DNA of 51,254 bases from a bacterium (GCA_028727105.1 JAQYOU010000142.1:1-51254); one strand, 5' to 3'; counted from the stretch's first letter, positions 1 to 9,219 are shown. Translations and numbers: made by a program. Notes: generated by a model not told the origin, from the letters alone.

Positions 1-1
1 G

Positions 2-2317
2 TCTCCAACGATAAAAAAGGGGATGATAAGAACTCTTATTATGCGTGCATATTATAGGGGGCATGAAGAAAAACAAAAGCAAATCGATAATATAGTTTCA
101 AAAGTATTGGATACGATTACAAGTAAAGAAAGGTGGGGATATATTTCACAATATTTAACAGAATTGTGTGAGGCTTCTCCGGAGAGTGTGTTAAGAAAAC
201 TGGAGTCGGAAGTAGAGACACCCCAAGGACTAATTGACTTGTTTGCAGAAAAGGAAGGAGACTTCATGACAAGTCGACATTACTATACCAATGTTTTGTG
301 GGCTGTAGAACAACTAATTCAACAAAAGAAATATGTTGCAAGAGCTTTGGAGTGGTTATGGAAGTTAGATTCATATAATATTAAATATAGTATAAGTAAT
401 AGCCCTAAAGGTGTGTTGGATGTGGTCTTTTGTGCTTGGATTAATGCGAGTGCACTGTCAGTTGAAAAGAAAATTGAGATGGCAAGAAATGCGATTGAAC
501 GATATCCAAATGCCTGGGATGTTATTGTGTCTAAATTGCCACAAGGGACAAGTTCAATATGTTCAACACTGAATACACCTAAATACAGAAAGATAGACGA
601 ACCGGATGAATTATATGTGTCTGAAGTAAATAAAACATATATTGAATATCTGCGAATGTGCGTTGATAATACACATTCTGATGCCGCTCGCTGGATTAAA
701 ATACTTAAATATATAAGCTCGTATGATGAATCAATTCAAAAGGAAGTATTTGAAAAATTGCTATTTGACTGTAAGTCAATGGATGATGAGGAAAAAATTA
801 GAGTAAAAAATAAAATTAGATATCAGATATTTAGACATAGATATTTCGATGATGCAGAATGGAGTTTGCCTGAAGAAGTATTATGTGAACATGAGCGTGT
901 AATGAATGAGATAATTGTAGATGAAAAAATATATGATTATTTGTATATTTTTTCACATGCATATGATTTTCCGTTATTGAACCCTATTCCATATTCTAGA
1001 GAAGAAAGCGCAGACATACATGATAAAAATCAGATATTAAGAGAGGAAGAAATTGGTGCAAGAATAAAAGAATTTTATGAAAAAGGTTATTCGATAGATA
1101 GATTAATTCAGTTGGCTGTGAGGGAAGAATATGAAATAGTGGGCGAAGTTCTTGCACAGTTTTATTGTGATGGTGTATTTGACGATAATGTATTTTTGGC
1201 TTTGATGAAAAATGATGAAGAGGGGAGATATGTTTATGACTACGTCAGGTATTTACATAGAAAAGGAGCAATTGAATTAAAAGAGATTATAGAAAGAGTA
1301 AAAAGTATATCAAATAATAAAAATCTTCTTACAAACTTGATTTCATTGGAAATTGTAGAGAATTGTGAAAATGCTCTTATTGCAAATGTAGATGAGGACA
1401 TCAAGAAAATGTATTGGAGTAGAAATCTGCGATTAAATATATCGAATAATGCAGAACATAATATGTTAATATGGGCAATGGACGAGTGTAGAAAATATGG
1501 TTCCTTTCATACCTATTTGGAATTATTGTATCATATAAAAGATAAAATTTCTCTTCAGGAATTATATGTAGCTACACTTAAAATATCTGACCTAGAAGGG
1601 AATGCTGTTAATGGTAGAATAGATTATTTTCTTGAAGATATTTTCGATGTTTTGCAACAAGCATTTATAGAAGATGATGAAAAATGTGCGGAATTAGCAA
1701 AATTAGAGTGGATGTGCAGAAATGTACTTGAATGGGAGCAGATGAAATGTGTTCAAAGGATTATGAAGGATGATCCAACATTCTATGCTTTGTTAGTTAG
1801 TATTATATATAAGGCTGAAGATAGTGAAGCTGTTGATGAAGAAAAGAGAGAATTGGCTAATAAGATTTATTCGGGTTTTGATAAAGCTAAGTTTTGTCCG
1901 ACAGAAAAAGATGGAAAAGTCACATATGATAATTTGAAGGCATGGATGGAGAAATTCAGGGAATTATTAATTAAGCAGAAACAGGAAAGACTTTTTGGAA
2001 ATTTGGTCGGTCGTCTATTAGCATATTCACCAATTGGCGAGGATGGTTATAGTCCGTGTGAAGCTGTGCGCATGGTTATAGAAGAATATTATACAGATTC
2101 GTTAAAAACCGCCTATGTGGTGGCAGAAGAGAACAAACGCGGAGTGCATACGGTTGATGCTGGTAAATCTGAGCTTATATTACATCAAAGATATCAAAAG
2201 AATGCGGAAGCATTACAAGAACGTTATCCTTATACCGCAGATATATATTTTGCAATTAGCGATAATTATAAACGCGAAGCTGAATATGAAAGAAAGCGTG
2301 CAGAAGATGAATGGTAG
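2..2317 (+). CDS. C-terminal part of a large STAND/NTPase-like defence-type protein (5' end outside window)
   Basis: The frame is open from base 2 with no stop before the ATG at 23. That ATG has AAGGGG abutting it with no spacing, so I read the gene as cut by the window edge. About 770 residues are visible, highly alpha-helical, without signal peptide or membrane segment. The stretch around residues 95-205 (LEWLWKLD, then a segment ending SKLPQG and a TPKYRKI motif) matches from memory the helical tail of big bacterial STAND/SIR2/TIR-type conflict proteins, which usually carry N-terminal effector and NTPase domains; those would lie upstream. The DNA is clearly AT-rich compared with everything after 6.4 kb. 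The kinase gene downstream overlaps its last codons, suggesting one transcript. The domain assignment is a recollection of sequence patterns, and the effector type cannot be seen. Confidence 0.6.
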   Translation, partial: SPTIKKGMIRTLIMRAYYRGHEEKQKQIDNIVSKVLDTITSKERWGYISQYLTELCEASPESVLRKLESEVETPQGLIDLFAEKEGDFMTSRHYYTNVLWAVEQLIQQKKYVARALEWLWKLDSYNIKYSISNSPKGVLDVVFCAWINASALSVEKKIEMARNAIERYPNAWDVIVSKLPQGTSSICSTLNTPKYRKIDEPDELYVSEVNKTYIEYLRMCVDNTHSDAARWIKILKYISSYDESIQKEVFEKLLFDCKSMDDEEKIRVKNKIRYQIFRHRYFDDAEWSLPEEVLCEHERVMNEIIVDEKIYDYLYIFSHAYDFPLLNPIPYSREESADIHDKNQILREEEIGARIKEFYEKGYSIDRLIQLAVREEYEIVGEVLAQFYCDGVFDDNVFLALMKNDEEGRYVYDYVRYLHRKGAIELKEIIERVKSISNNKNLLTNLISLEIVENCENALIANVDEDIKKMYWSRNLRLNISNNAEHNMLIWAMDECRKYGSFHTYLELLYHIKDKISLQELYVATLKISDLEGNAVNGRIDYFLEDIFDVLQQAFIEDDEKCAELAKLEWMCRNVLEWEQMKCVQRIMKDDPTFYALLVSIIYKAEDSEAVDEEKRELANKIYSGFDKAKFCPTEKDGKVTYDNLKAWMEKFRELLIKQKQERLFGNLVGRLLAYSPIGEDGYSPCEAVRMVIEEYYTDSLKTAYVVAEENKRGVHTVDAGKSELILHQRYQKNAEALQERYPYTADIYFAISDNYKREAEYERKRAEDEW

Positions 2318-3623
2318 GAAAAAATATATAGGTGAATTGTATGGCTTCTATAGAAAGAATAGGTCTATTGGAAAAGGCGGCAATGGAGCTGTGTATGAAG
2401 TCGAACTTCTATCCGGTAATGGATTGAATTTTCCTGTGGTGGCTAAATTTTTTGAATATGAAGGTCTAGATAAAGAAAAAAGATATAAGAGGTTTAAGAA
2501 CGAGATAATTGCTTTAAATGAGTTGAAGGATATTGATGGCATAATGCAGGTGCTCGATAAGAAATGTCCTGAAGATATACCTCGAACTATGGATGAAGCA
2601 TGGTATCTGATGCCTAAAGCTAAACCATATAAGCTTACGCGCACATCTAATTTATATCTTAAAATAGTAGATATGCTTCAGTTGGCACGAATTATACAAT
2701 GCATCCACGAGAGGAAAGGAGCACATCGAGATATTAAGCCGGAAAATATTTTGATATTAGATGAACGATTAGTTCTTTCTGATTTTGGTTTGTATTGGGG
2801 AAAAGAAGAGGAACGGCTTACAGAATTTAATGAGCGAATAGGACCATATAAAATAATGCCACCAGAATTAGAGAATGTGCAAACTGATTTGGACTTAGAT
2901 TTTAGACCTTCGGATGTATATTTATTTGCTAAGGTATTATGGATGGCATTGAAGGGTGATAATATTGGTTTTCGGGGACAATACCAACGAGGAGATGTTC
3001 AGATTTTTCTAAATAAAGAGAATTTTGGTGATGTAATTACACTAGAGCCAATACATAAATTAATAGAGCAGGCTACTTTTGAAGATATGAACAAAAGAAT
3101 ATCGATTCACCAATGTATTGATTATTTGGAATTGCAACTTAATTTATTGAACGAGAGGGAACGCGAACTGCTTTCTAATGAGTTGGTTAGTCAGTTGCTT
3201 TATGATGAACATAGTAAAATGGTTATTGAAAGTGCCAAGCCGGATGAGTTGATATATGAAGATGAAGGTACTATTTTTAGTATGTTAAGAGGTGTTATTC
3301 CGATATCCAAAATCATGGTCAAATCACTTAATAATGAGCAAAAGGAAAAGCAGATTCAACTGACAGATTTTCAGGTTGGTGCAGGTGGCATATGCAAGAT
3401 GCTCTATTTTAATAATGGAATTAAAGTCAAAGAATATATAATGGAAATAAATAAAATGATTTATTCTCATTTAAGTTCAGATATTGTACTTGAGTTTAAT
3501 GATATTGATTCAGTTGATGAAGAATATGTTGCATATTCAGAAACAGTGCACGGATTTGGGAATGTATATCCTAAGATATATTTTTCTTCAAATGAAAAGA
3601 TTATTATAAAGAGAAAGGAATAA
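2307..3623 (+). CDS. Serine/threonine protein kinase (Hanks type) with C-terminal extension
   Basis: This is a eukaryotic-like protein kinase of about 438 residues. Visible motifs in order are the glycine loop GKGGNGAVYEV (residues 22-32), a VAKF lysine, the catalytic loop HRDIKPEN, the metal-binding DFG in LSDFGL, and an APE-like PPEL segment. All catalytic residues are present, so it should be active. The last 130 or so residues fall outside the kinase fold and are not recognised; there is no membrane segment. The frame is open further upstream (alternative ATG at 2286), but the fold begins just after the ATG at 2307, which overlaps the end of the preceding gene by 11 bases. The coupling to the STAND-like gene and to the small membrane protein suggests a three-gene unit, plausibly anti-phage. 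The substrate is unknown. Confidence 0.85.
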   Translation: MNGRKKYIGELYGFYRKNRSIGKGGNGAVYEVELLSGNGLNFPVVAKFFEYEGLDKEKRYKRFKNEIIALNELKDIDGIMQVLDKKCPEDIPRTMDEAWYLMPKAKPYKLTRTSNLYLKIVDMLQLARIIQCIHERKGAHRDIKPENILILDERLVLSDFGLYWGKEEERLTEFNERIGPYKIMPPELENVQTDLDLDFRPSDVYLFAKVLWMALKGDNIGFRGQYQRGDVQIFLNKENFGDVITLEPIHKLIEQATFEDMNKRISIHQCIDYLELQLNLLNERERELLSNELVSQLLYDEHSKMVIESAKPDELIYEDEGTIFSMLRGVIPISKIMVKSLNNEQKEKQIQLTDFQVGAGGICKMLYFNNGIKVKEYIMEINKMIYSHLSSDIVLEFNDIDSVDEEYVAYSETVHGFGNVYPKIYFSSNEKIIIKRKE

Positions 3624-3626
3624 GAA

Positions 3627-4229
3627 ATGACGGAATATATTATTGCCATTATAACAGCGATTACTTCGTTTATAGGTGCATATGTTGCATCATCATTAGC
3701 TATGAAAAATAAAAAGCAAGAACAATATTTTGCAGAGAAAAAAAGGATATATTATGAGTTGGCAACTATATTACCTGATGTTGAAAAATTTTTGGCTCAA
3801 TCAGATTATATGGATGGAACAGAAGGAAATTGTGGTGCAGAAAATAAAATTTCTATTATGAAAATTCAGCTGGAGGATGCAGAAAGTAGAAAGCAAAAGC
3901 TGATAGGGCAAACCGATGTTACAAAAGAAAGCATGCATGATGTTGATACAGAGATTAATAATCTGCAATATAAGATAAAGAGACATGAAGAATACCTAAC
4001 TCAAATGCGACAGCTTAAAGATAAAATTGATAAATTTGAGTTGGAAGGGAATAGAAATTTATTGCGTATTTTTGCATCTACGAATGTTTGGAATAGCTAT
4101 GTAAGATTTAATGTTGCTTTAGACAATGAATATTTGTGTAACATTGGAGTAAAAAAAGAGGATATTACTTATCATATTAATGACTTGATTGCATATATGA
4201 GAATGGATTTGTCAGGTGGGTGCCAATAG
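3627..4229 (+). CDS. Small membrane-anchored coiled-coil protein
   Basis: The product is 200 residues long. Residues 4-26 are a hydrophobic segment (IIAIITAITSFIGAYVASSL) followed by KNKK, as in a single N-terminal anchor with the rest in the cytoplasm. Residues from about 70 to 130 are rich in Lys, Glu, Gln and Leu in a coiled-coil pattern. No enzymatic motif is visible. It starts 3 bases after the kinase stop with an AAAGGA ribosome site, so it is the third gene of the same unit. I do not recognise the family; a membrane-bound structural or effector partner of the kinase/NTPase pair is an inference from position only. Confidence 0.7.
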   Translation: MTEYIIAIITAITSFIGAYVASSLAMKNKKQEQYFAEKKRIYYELATILPDVEKFLAQSDYMDGTEGNCGAENKISIMKIQLEDAESRKQKLIGQTDVTKESMHDVDTEINNLQYKIKRHEEYLTQMRQLKDKIDKFELEGNRNLLRIFASTNVWNSYVRFNVALDNEYLCNIGVKKEDITYHINDLIAYMRMDLSGGCQ

Positions 4230-4614
4230 AAAATAAGAGAAGATGTCTGTTAAGGCTGCATGAGCACATAGCATCCACCTGAACTTATCCTTTCTCGTGG
4301 TACTAATATTTCAAAATCTCACACCCGAAAGCCGGTGGAACCATATACAATGATGTAAAAAAGCACTGGTACTGGAATGGTACTAAAAACAGACAGAACG
4401 ATATGGAATAGGAATAAAACATGCATATTTTAATACGGATATGCATAGAAAATGAACGAAAAATAATATTTTGCACTTCAAACTTTGCGAGTTTGAATAA
4501 TTTGTTATAGAGATAGTGGATAACAAAATAAACGCACGCAAAAACACACGCGTGCGTTTATTTTGTTGCAAAAACGCACGGGAAGTGATAAAATTGTCAT
4601 TGGAGGTTTGGACA
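4230..4614 (+). other. Intergenic stretch, no gene recognised
   Basis: This stretch of 385 bases separates the kinase unit from the AlbA_2 gene. I see no convincing gene. It contains an 8-bp inverted repeat TTCAAACT/AGTTTGAA at 4477-4497 and, at its right end, the large inverted repeat listed separately. A GTG at 4516 opens the downstream frame early, but it has no ribosome site and would put the operator inside the coding sequence. Confidence 0.5.
4522..4580 (+). promoter_or_regulatory. Perfect 18-bp inverted repeat plus extra half site (candidate operator)
   Basis: AACAAAATAAACGCACGC (4522-4539) and its exact reverse complement (4550-4567) flank a 10-base spacer. A third copy of the core, AAACGCACG, lies at 4572-4580, only 21 bases before the ribosome site of the AlbA_2 gene. 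A related site, GCGTGCGTTT, lies directly after the same gene at 6270-6279. The position between promoter and ribosome site suggests autoregulation by the AlbA_2 protein; a transcribed hairpin is the alternative. Confidence 0.65.
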
Positions 4615-6264
4615 ATGAGAATGATACCCAAAAAAGAAACGCTTACAATTGAATTTAAAAGTGATATTGACTGTCTTGACGAGAAAGAACTCGTTTCAGA
4701 AATTGTTGGTATGACAAATACTGAAGGAGGAGTATTGTATCTTGGTGTCGAAGACAACGGTGAAATAACTGGTGTGCACAAAAAGCACAGAGATCCGAAT
4801 GGAGCTATGGCTTTGATTGCTAATAAAACAGTGCCTTCACTATCCGTGCGTGCTGAAATTGTCGAAGAAGAAGGAATTGAGATCCTGCAGATACAAATTC
4901 CTATGAGCAAGACGGTTATTGCGACATCGGATGGAAAGATACAAAGAAGACGTTTGAAATCGGATGGAAGCCCGGAAAACGTTCCTATGTATCCGTATGA
5001 AATTCCAGGAAGATTATCTAGCCTCAGTCAGCTTGATTATTCGGCGCAAATTCTTTTGGGCGCGACTATGGATGATTTGGATGGAAAAGAGAGAGATAGA
5101 CTTCGCAATATCATCAAATATCGCAAAGGTGATAAGACGCTATTAGAGCTTACGGATGAAGAACTTGATAAGGCATTGCAACTTGTAAAGGAAGAAGCGG
5201 GAGTTTTATATCCAACAGTTACGGGAATGTTGTTGCTGGGAAAAGAGGATAGAATCGCCGAATTATTACCTACAGCGAAAGCTGTATTTCAGGTCCTTGA
5301 AGGAACAAAAGTCAGAAAAAACGAACAAACATCAAAGCCGCTGCTTGCTACTTTTGAAATGTTTGAAGAATATATGAAAGCGTGGAATCCGGAAAGAGAA
5401 ATGGAATATGGATTATTTAGAGTGCCAATTCCGGAGTTCTCAGAAGCTGCATATCGTGAGGGCTTAGTTAATGCTTTCTGCCATAGAGATTATACTGTAA
5501 TTCAGGCTGTGCGAGTTGCTATAGAAGATGAGGGGCTGACAATTAGTAGTCCGGGAGGATTTATTGAGGGAGTAAATTTAAAAAACTTACTTACAGTAGA
5601 GCCTCATGGGCGTAATCCGGTATTGGCAGATGCTTTAAAGAGAATAGGTCTTGCGGAAAAAACAGGTAGAGGAATAGATAGAATTTTTGAAGGTTCTATC
5701 GTATTTGGCAGACCGTTACCAGATTATTCAGAAACAACATCAACATATGTAAAGTTGTTTATTCAGAGAGCAGAGCCTGATTTGGCGTTTACAAAAATGA
5801 TTTCAAATGAAGAGAGTCGATTGGGAAGGTCTCTGCCGATTAATTCGTTACTGATTCTTTCTGCCCTGCAAAGCCAGCGTAGGTTAACAATTGCAGAAAT
5901 TGTAGAGGTAACAAATATTGGGGAAATACGTGCGAAAGCAGTTGTCGAAAAGTTGGTTGAAGCTGGTTTGGTTGATGCTAGTGGTAATAATAAAGCACGC
6001 TTTTATATACTTAGTTCTAAGGTATATAAAGAACAGGATAATATCGTAGGATATGTTCGTCAGACAGGAATTGATGCGGTGAAATATGAAGCGTGGATTA
6101 TGGAACTAATACAGAAGCAAGGTGGAAGGATTACAAGAGATAACGTTGTAGAATTATTAAATGTTACGCCATCACAAGCTTATCGTTTGTTGAAAAAAAT
6201 GTCTGATAAGGGCCGGATTAAACTTGTTGGAAATGGACGGGCGGCATATTATGAATTGATGTAA
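4615..6264 (+). CDS. AlbA_2 (Schlafen-like) domain / ATPase-fold transcriptional regulator
   Basis: This 549-residue protein combines an N-terminal AlbA_2 putative DNA-binding domain (TIEFKSDID near residue 10 and NTEGGVLYLGVEDNG near residue 37), a middle HATPase_c_4-type segment (EGLVNAFCHRDYT, then GRNPVLADALKRIG and KTGRGIDRI), and winged-helix-like repeats over the last 150 residues. I chose the ATG at 4615 because GGAGG sits 8 bases upstream. The earlier GTG at 4516 lies before the inverted repeat. Such proteins are usually annotated as ATP-binding transcriptional regulators; the regulated genes are often unknown. Matching half sites immediately before and after the gene suggest it binds there. 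It is AT-rich like its left neighbours and probably belongs to the same acquired block. Confidence 0.85.
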   Translation: MRMIPKKETLTIEFKSDIDCLDEKELVSEIVGMTNTEGGVLYLGVEDNGEITGVHKKHRDPNGAMALIANKTVPSLSVRAEIVEEEGIEILQIQIPMSKTVIATSDGKIQRRRLKSDGSPENVPMYPYEIPGRLSSLSQLDYSAQILLGATMDDLDGKERDRLRNIIKYRKGDKTLLELTDEELDKALQLVKEEAGVLYPTVTGMLLLGKEDRIAELLPTAKAVFQVLEGTKVRKNEQTSKPLLATFEMFEEYMKAWNPEREMEYGLFRVPIPEFSEAAYREGLVNAFCHRDYTVIQAVRVAIEDEGLTISSPGGFIEGVNLKNLLTVEPHGRNPVLADALKRIGLAEKTGRGIDRIFEGSIVFGRPLPDYSETTSTYVKLFIQRAEPDLAFTKMISNEESRLGRSLPINSLLILSALQSQRRLTIAEIVEVTNIGEIRAKAVVEKLVEAGLVDASGNNKARFYILSSKVYKEQDNIVGYVRQTGIDAVKYEAWIMELIQKQGGRITRDNVVELLNVTPSQAYRLLKKMSDKGRIKLVGNGRAAYYELM

Positions 6265-6265
6265 T

Positions 6266-6279
6266 AAACGCGTGCGTTT
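6266..6279 (+). promoter_or_regulatory. Downstream copy of the GCGTGCGTTT operator-like site
   Basis: AAACGCGTGCGTTT begins two bases after the AlbA_2 stop codon. Its 10-base half GCGTGCGTTT is identical to the core of the right arm of the inverted repeat in front of the gene. AAACGC/GCGTTT form a 6-bp inverted repeat around GT. Confidence 0.5.
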
Positions 6280-6363
6280 GATTGAAAATAATAAATGTGA
6301 AAAGTGTATACAGACATGTGAGAAATAGAGTGGAACAATAGTAGGTATTTCATACAAATTAAG

Positions 6364-6399
6364 TACATCAAATACATCAAATACATCAAATACATAAAG
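6364..6399 (+). repeat. Short tandem repeat, 9-bp unit
   Basis: Three exact copies of TACATCAAA are followed by a degenerate fourth (TACATAAAG). The array lies 17 bases before the acyltransferase start, where length changes could alter promoter or leader spacing. It is too short for a CRISPR array. Confidence 0.8.
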
Positions 6400-6415
6400 A
6401 GCGGGGATTGTTGTC

Positions 6416-7687
6416 ATGAAAATACAAACGAGACAAATGGCTTACGAACAGGTGCTTCGGGAAACACCCTATGAACACAAAAGCCCGATGAAACAGAGCA
6501 CATTCCTGCGTTTTCTGTTGGGATTTTTATCTTTTTTCTGGATGCTTTTTCAGGGGTTTCAGTGTACAAAGATCGGAATGGAAAAGCTGAAGAAGGGCGA
6601 ACCCTGCCTCATATTGATGAATCATTCCAGTTTTATCGATCTGGGAATGATCGCGCGCTTATTTTGGGACAGACCTTATCAGATCGTCTGTACCGTAGAT
6701 GGTTTTGTGGGAAAAAACTGGCTCATGAGACATCTTGGGTGCATTCCTACGAAGAAGTTCATGACGGACATGGTGCTGGTGCGGGATCTGATCTTTGCGA
6801 CAAAAAAATTAGAAAGCTCCATTGTCATGTATCCGGAGGCAAGCTATAGCTTTGACGGGACGGCAACAGAGCTTCCGGAAAGTATGGGAAAATGTCTGAA
6901 GCTGCTTCAGGTTCCGGTGATCATGATCCGTTCCTACGGTGCGTTTTCCAGGGATCCGCTTTATAATGGACTGCAGGTCCGCAAAGTGAGAATTTCTGCG
7001 GAGATGGAGTATCTGTTGTCGCCTGAGGAGATCCGGGAGAAGACGGTGGAGGAGTTAAATGAAGTGTTGAAAGAACAGTTTTCTTTTGATCATTTCAAAT
7101 GGCAGCAGGAAAACAAAGTCTGCATCAGGGAACCGTTTCGTGCGGACCATCTGAATCGCGTACTTTATAAATGCCCGCATTGCCAGACAGAAGGCAAGAT
7201 GCTTGGGAAAGGCGTTTTCCTTTCGTGCGGCCATTGCGGAAAACGTTATGAACTGACGGAATATGGATATATGCAGGCCGTGGAAGGTGAAACAGAATTT
7301 AACCACATTCCGGACTGGTATCGCTGGGAGCGGGAATGCGTGCGAAAGGAGATTCTGGATGGAACCTACCAGCTGGATCTTCCGGTACATATTTCGATGC
7401 TTGTCAATACGAACTGTCTGTATGAGGTGGGAGAGGGCAGACTCGTGCATACGTCAGAGGGTTTCCGGCTTGACGGCTGCGATGGAAAACTCAGCTATCG
7501 TCAGGTGCCCGAAGCGTCTTACAGCTTATATTCAGATTTTTACTGGTATGAGATCGGTGATGTGATCAGCATTGGTACTGCTGAGAAGCAGTTTTATTGT
7601 TTTCCAAAGGATCAGGGGGATGTGGTTGCAAAAACAAGGCTTGCCACGGAAGAACTGTATAAATTGAAAAAACAGAGATTGATCTAG
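6416..7687 (+). CDS. PlsC-like acyltransferase with C-terminal zinc ribbon
   Basis: This 423-residue protein starts like a 1-acyl-sn-glycerol-3-phosphate acyltransferase. It has a hydrophobic stretch at residues 31-48, the catalytic HX4D motif NHSSFID (His70, Asp75), and YPEASYSFDG around Glu141 in place of the usual PEGTRS. The enzyme would transfer an acyl chain to a glycerophosphate or related acceptor at the membrane. Beyond about residue 250 there is an unusual extension with a four-cysteine zinc ribbon (CPHC and CGHC) and about 140 further residues, so it is roughly 180 residues longer than standard PlsC. The altered second motif and the tail suggest a non-housekeeping acceptor. A MATE exporter follows 64 bases later on the same strand. 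A short tandem repeat precedes it. Confidence 0.8.
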   Translation: MKIQTRQMAYEQVLRETPYEHKSPMKQSTFLRFLLGFLSFFWMLFQGFQCTKIGMEKLKKGEPCLILMNHSSFIDLGMIARLFWDRPYQIVCTVDGFVGKNWLMRHLGCIPTKKFMTDMVLVRDLIFATKKLESSIVMYPEASYSFDGTATELPESMGKCLKLLQVPVIMIRSYGAFSRDPLYNGLQVRKVRISAEMEYLLSPEEIREKTVEELNEVLKEQFSFDHFKWQQENKVCIREPFRADHLNRVLYKCPHCQTEGKMLGKGVFLSCGHCGKRYELTEYGYMQAVEGETEFNHIPDWYRWERECVRKEILDGTYQLDLPVHISMLVNTNCLYEVGEGRLVHTSEGFRLDGCDGKLSYRQVPEASYSLYSDFYWYEIGDVISIGTAEKQFYCFPKDQGDVVAKTRLATEELYKLKKQRLI

Positions 7688-7751
7688 ATCAATGTTAATG
7701 AAATGAAGCAGGCCATGCAGGACGCTATGGGCCTGCGGGTGGAGGATACGA

Positions 7752-9104
7752 ATGAAGGATAAGAGAACGTTTGACCCTGTTTTTTGGAGGAAGCTGCTAT
7801 GGCTGGCGGCACCTATCGCGCTGCAAAATCTGATGCTTGCATCGGTGGCGGCAGCGGATGCGCTCATGCTGGGGCGCGTGACGCAGGATTCCATGTCTGC
7901 GGTGTCACTGGCGACGCAGATCCAGTTTGTTCAGAACATGGTGTTAATGTCAATCGTGTCGACGATCGTAATTTTAGGTGCCCAGTATTGGGGAAAAAAA
8001 GACGAAAAGGCAGTGAATGATATTTTTTGTATCGGACTGAGGCTGAGTGTCGTAACATCACTGTTATTTTTCATCGGATGTATCTTTTTCCCCAGATATC
8101 TGATGCTGATCTTTACGAACGAGGAAGCGCTGATCGTGATCGGTATCCGCTATCTTCGGGTGGCAGGCTGGTCGTATCTGCTGACCGGTATCTCCCAGTG
8201 TTATCTGGCGATCATGAAGGTCAGCGAGCATGCACTGCAGACGGCAATCGTCAGCTCCGGAGCGGTGATCATCAACATTGTTTTAAACGCGGTATTTATC
8301 TTTGGGTTGTTCGGTGCGCCGGCAATGGGTGTGCAGGGCGCAGCTCTCGCAACACTGATCGCCCGCGTGGTGGAACTGATATGGGTGGTCATTTATTCCT
8401 TTCAAAAGGGCTACATTCATCCCCGTTGGAGCGGCCTGCTCCAAAGAAACCGGCTGCTGTCCATGGACTTTCGCAAATGTCTGCTCCCGCTTTTGGGTGC
8501 CAGTCTGTTCTGGGGTGTCGGATTTACTTCTTATTCCGCATTTATGGGACATTTGGGAACAGATGCCACAGCGGCGAATTCCATCGCTGCGGTAGTGAGA
8601 GATTTGGTGTGCTGTCTGTGTAACGGTCTTGCCAACGGAGGCGGGATCCTGGTGGGAAATGAGCTGGGCGCCGGTCAGCTGGAAAAGGGGAAGCAGTATG
8701 GAGACCGACTGGTAAAGATATCTTTCCTGACTGGATTTTTGTCTACGGCAATTATGCTTGCCGTCACGCCCTTCGTTACCGGCTTCGTGAAGATGACCGA
8801 TCAGGCAAACCGGTATCTGATCGGGATGATGGTTATCATGGCTTTTTATATGATCGGTCGAACGGTGAACACGATCGTCATCAATGGCATTTTTGCGGCA
8901 GGCGGGGACACGCTCTTTGACATGTACAGCCTGGCGGTCTGTATGTGGGGCATTGCAGTCCCGTTGGCTGCGGCGGGCACCTTCTTTTTCAACTGGACGG
9001 TGCTGGTGGTGTACGCATGCACCTGTCTGGACGAGGTGGGCAAGATCCCGTGGGTGATGTACCATTACCGCAAATATAAGTGGGTGAAGGATCTGACAAG
9101 ATAG
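7752..9104 (+). CDS. MATE family efflux transporter
   Basis: This 450-residue integral membrane protein has the two-bundle pattern of about 12 hydrophobic segments and typical MATE motifs (WLAAPIALQNLMLASVAAAD near the N-terminus, LGAGQLEKG in the second half). It should export cationic or organic compounds using a sodium or proton gradient. GGAGG at 7741-7745 lies 6 bases before the ATG. A near-perfect hairpin (GCAGGCCAT with ATGGGCCTGC, 7708-7736) lies just upstream without a T-run, so it may be a leader structure rather than a terminator. Coupling to the acyltransferase gene in front suggests co-expression. The substrate cannot be read from sequence. Confidence 0.92.
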   Translation: MKDKRTFDPVFWRKLLWLAAPIALQNLMLASVAAADALMLGRVTQDSMSAVSLATQIQFVQNMVLMSIVSTIVILGAQYWGKKDEKAVNDIFCIGLRLSVVTSLLFFIGCIFFPRYLMLIFTNEEALIVIGIRYLRVAGWSYLLTGISQCYLAIMKVSEHALQTAIVSSGAVIINIVLNAVFIFGLFGAPAMGVQGAALATLIARVVELIWVVIYSFQKGYIHPRWSGLLQRNRLLSMDFRKCLLPLLGASLFWGVGFTSYSAFMGHLGTDATAANSIAAVVRDLVCCLCNGLANGGGILVGNELGAGQLEKGKQYGDRLVKISFLTGFLSTAIMLAVTPFVTGFVKMTDQANRYLIGMMVIMAFYMIGRTVNTIVINGIFAAGGDTLFDMYSLAVCMWGIAVPLAAAGTFFFNWTVLVVYACTCLDEVGKIPWVMYHYRKYKWVKDLTR

Positions 9105-9172
9105 AAGAACAGTATATAGAATAAGAGTAACTGAACAGGTCGGAGCAAAACCGCGTAGACTGTGAGAATATG

Positions 9173-9219
9173 AAAACCTATCAGCCGGAATGCAGCTATT
9201 TCCGGAGGATAGGTTTTTT
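9173..9219 (+). terminator. Rho-independent terminator after the MATE gene
   Basis: AAAACCTATC (9173-9182) pairs with GATAGGTTTT (9208-9217), with an inner CCGGAA/TTCCGG stem (9185-9190, 9200-9205), and ends in a run of six T. Confidence 0.85.

Noticed and set aside
4516-4614. Earlier GTG start for the AlbA_2 protein
   Set aside because: No ribosome site, and it would place the 18-bp inverted repeat inside the coding region; GGAGG fits the ATG at 4615.
4383-4910. Minus-strand 175-codon frame overlapping the AlbA_2 gene start
   Set aside because: Overlaps the operator and the conserved AlbA_2 domain, Ser/Ile-rich without a recognised domain.
6364-6399. Possible CRISPR array
   Set aside because: Units are 9 bases with no spacers and no cas gene in the window.
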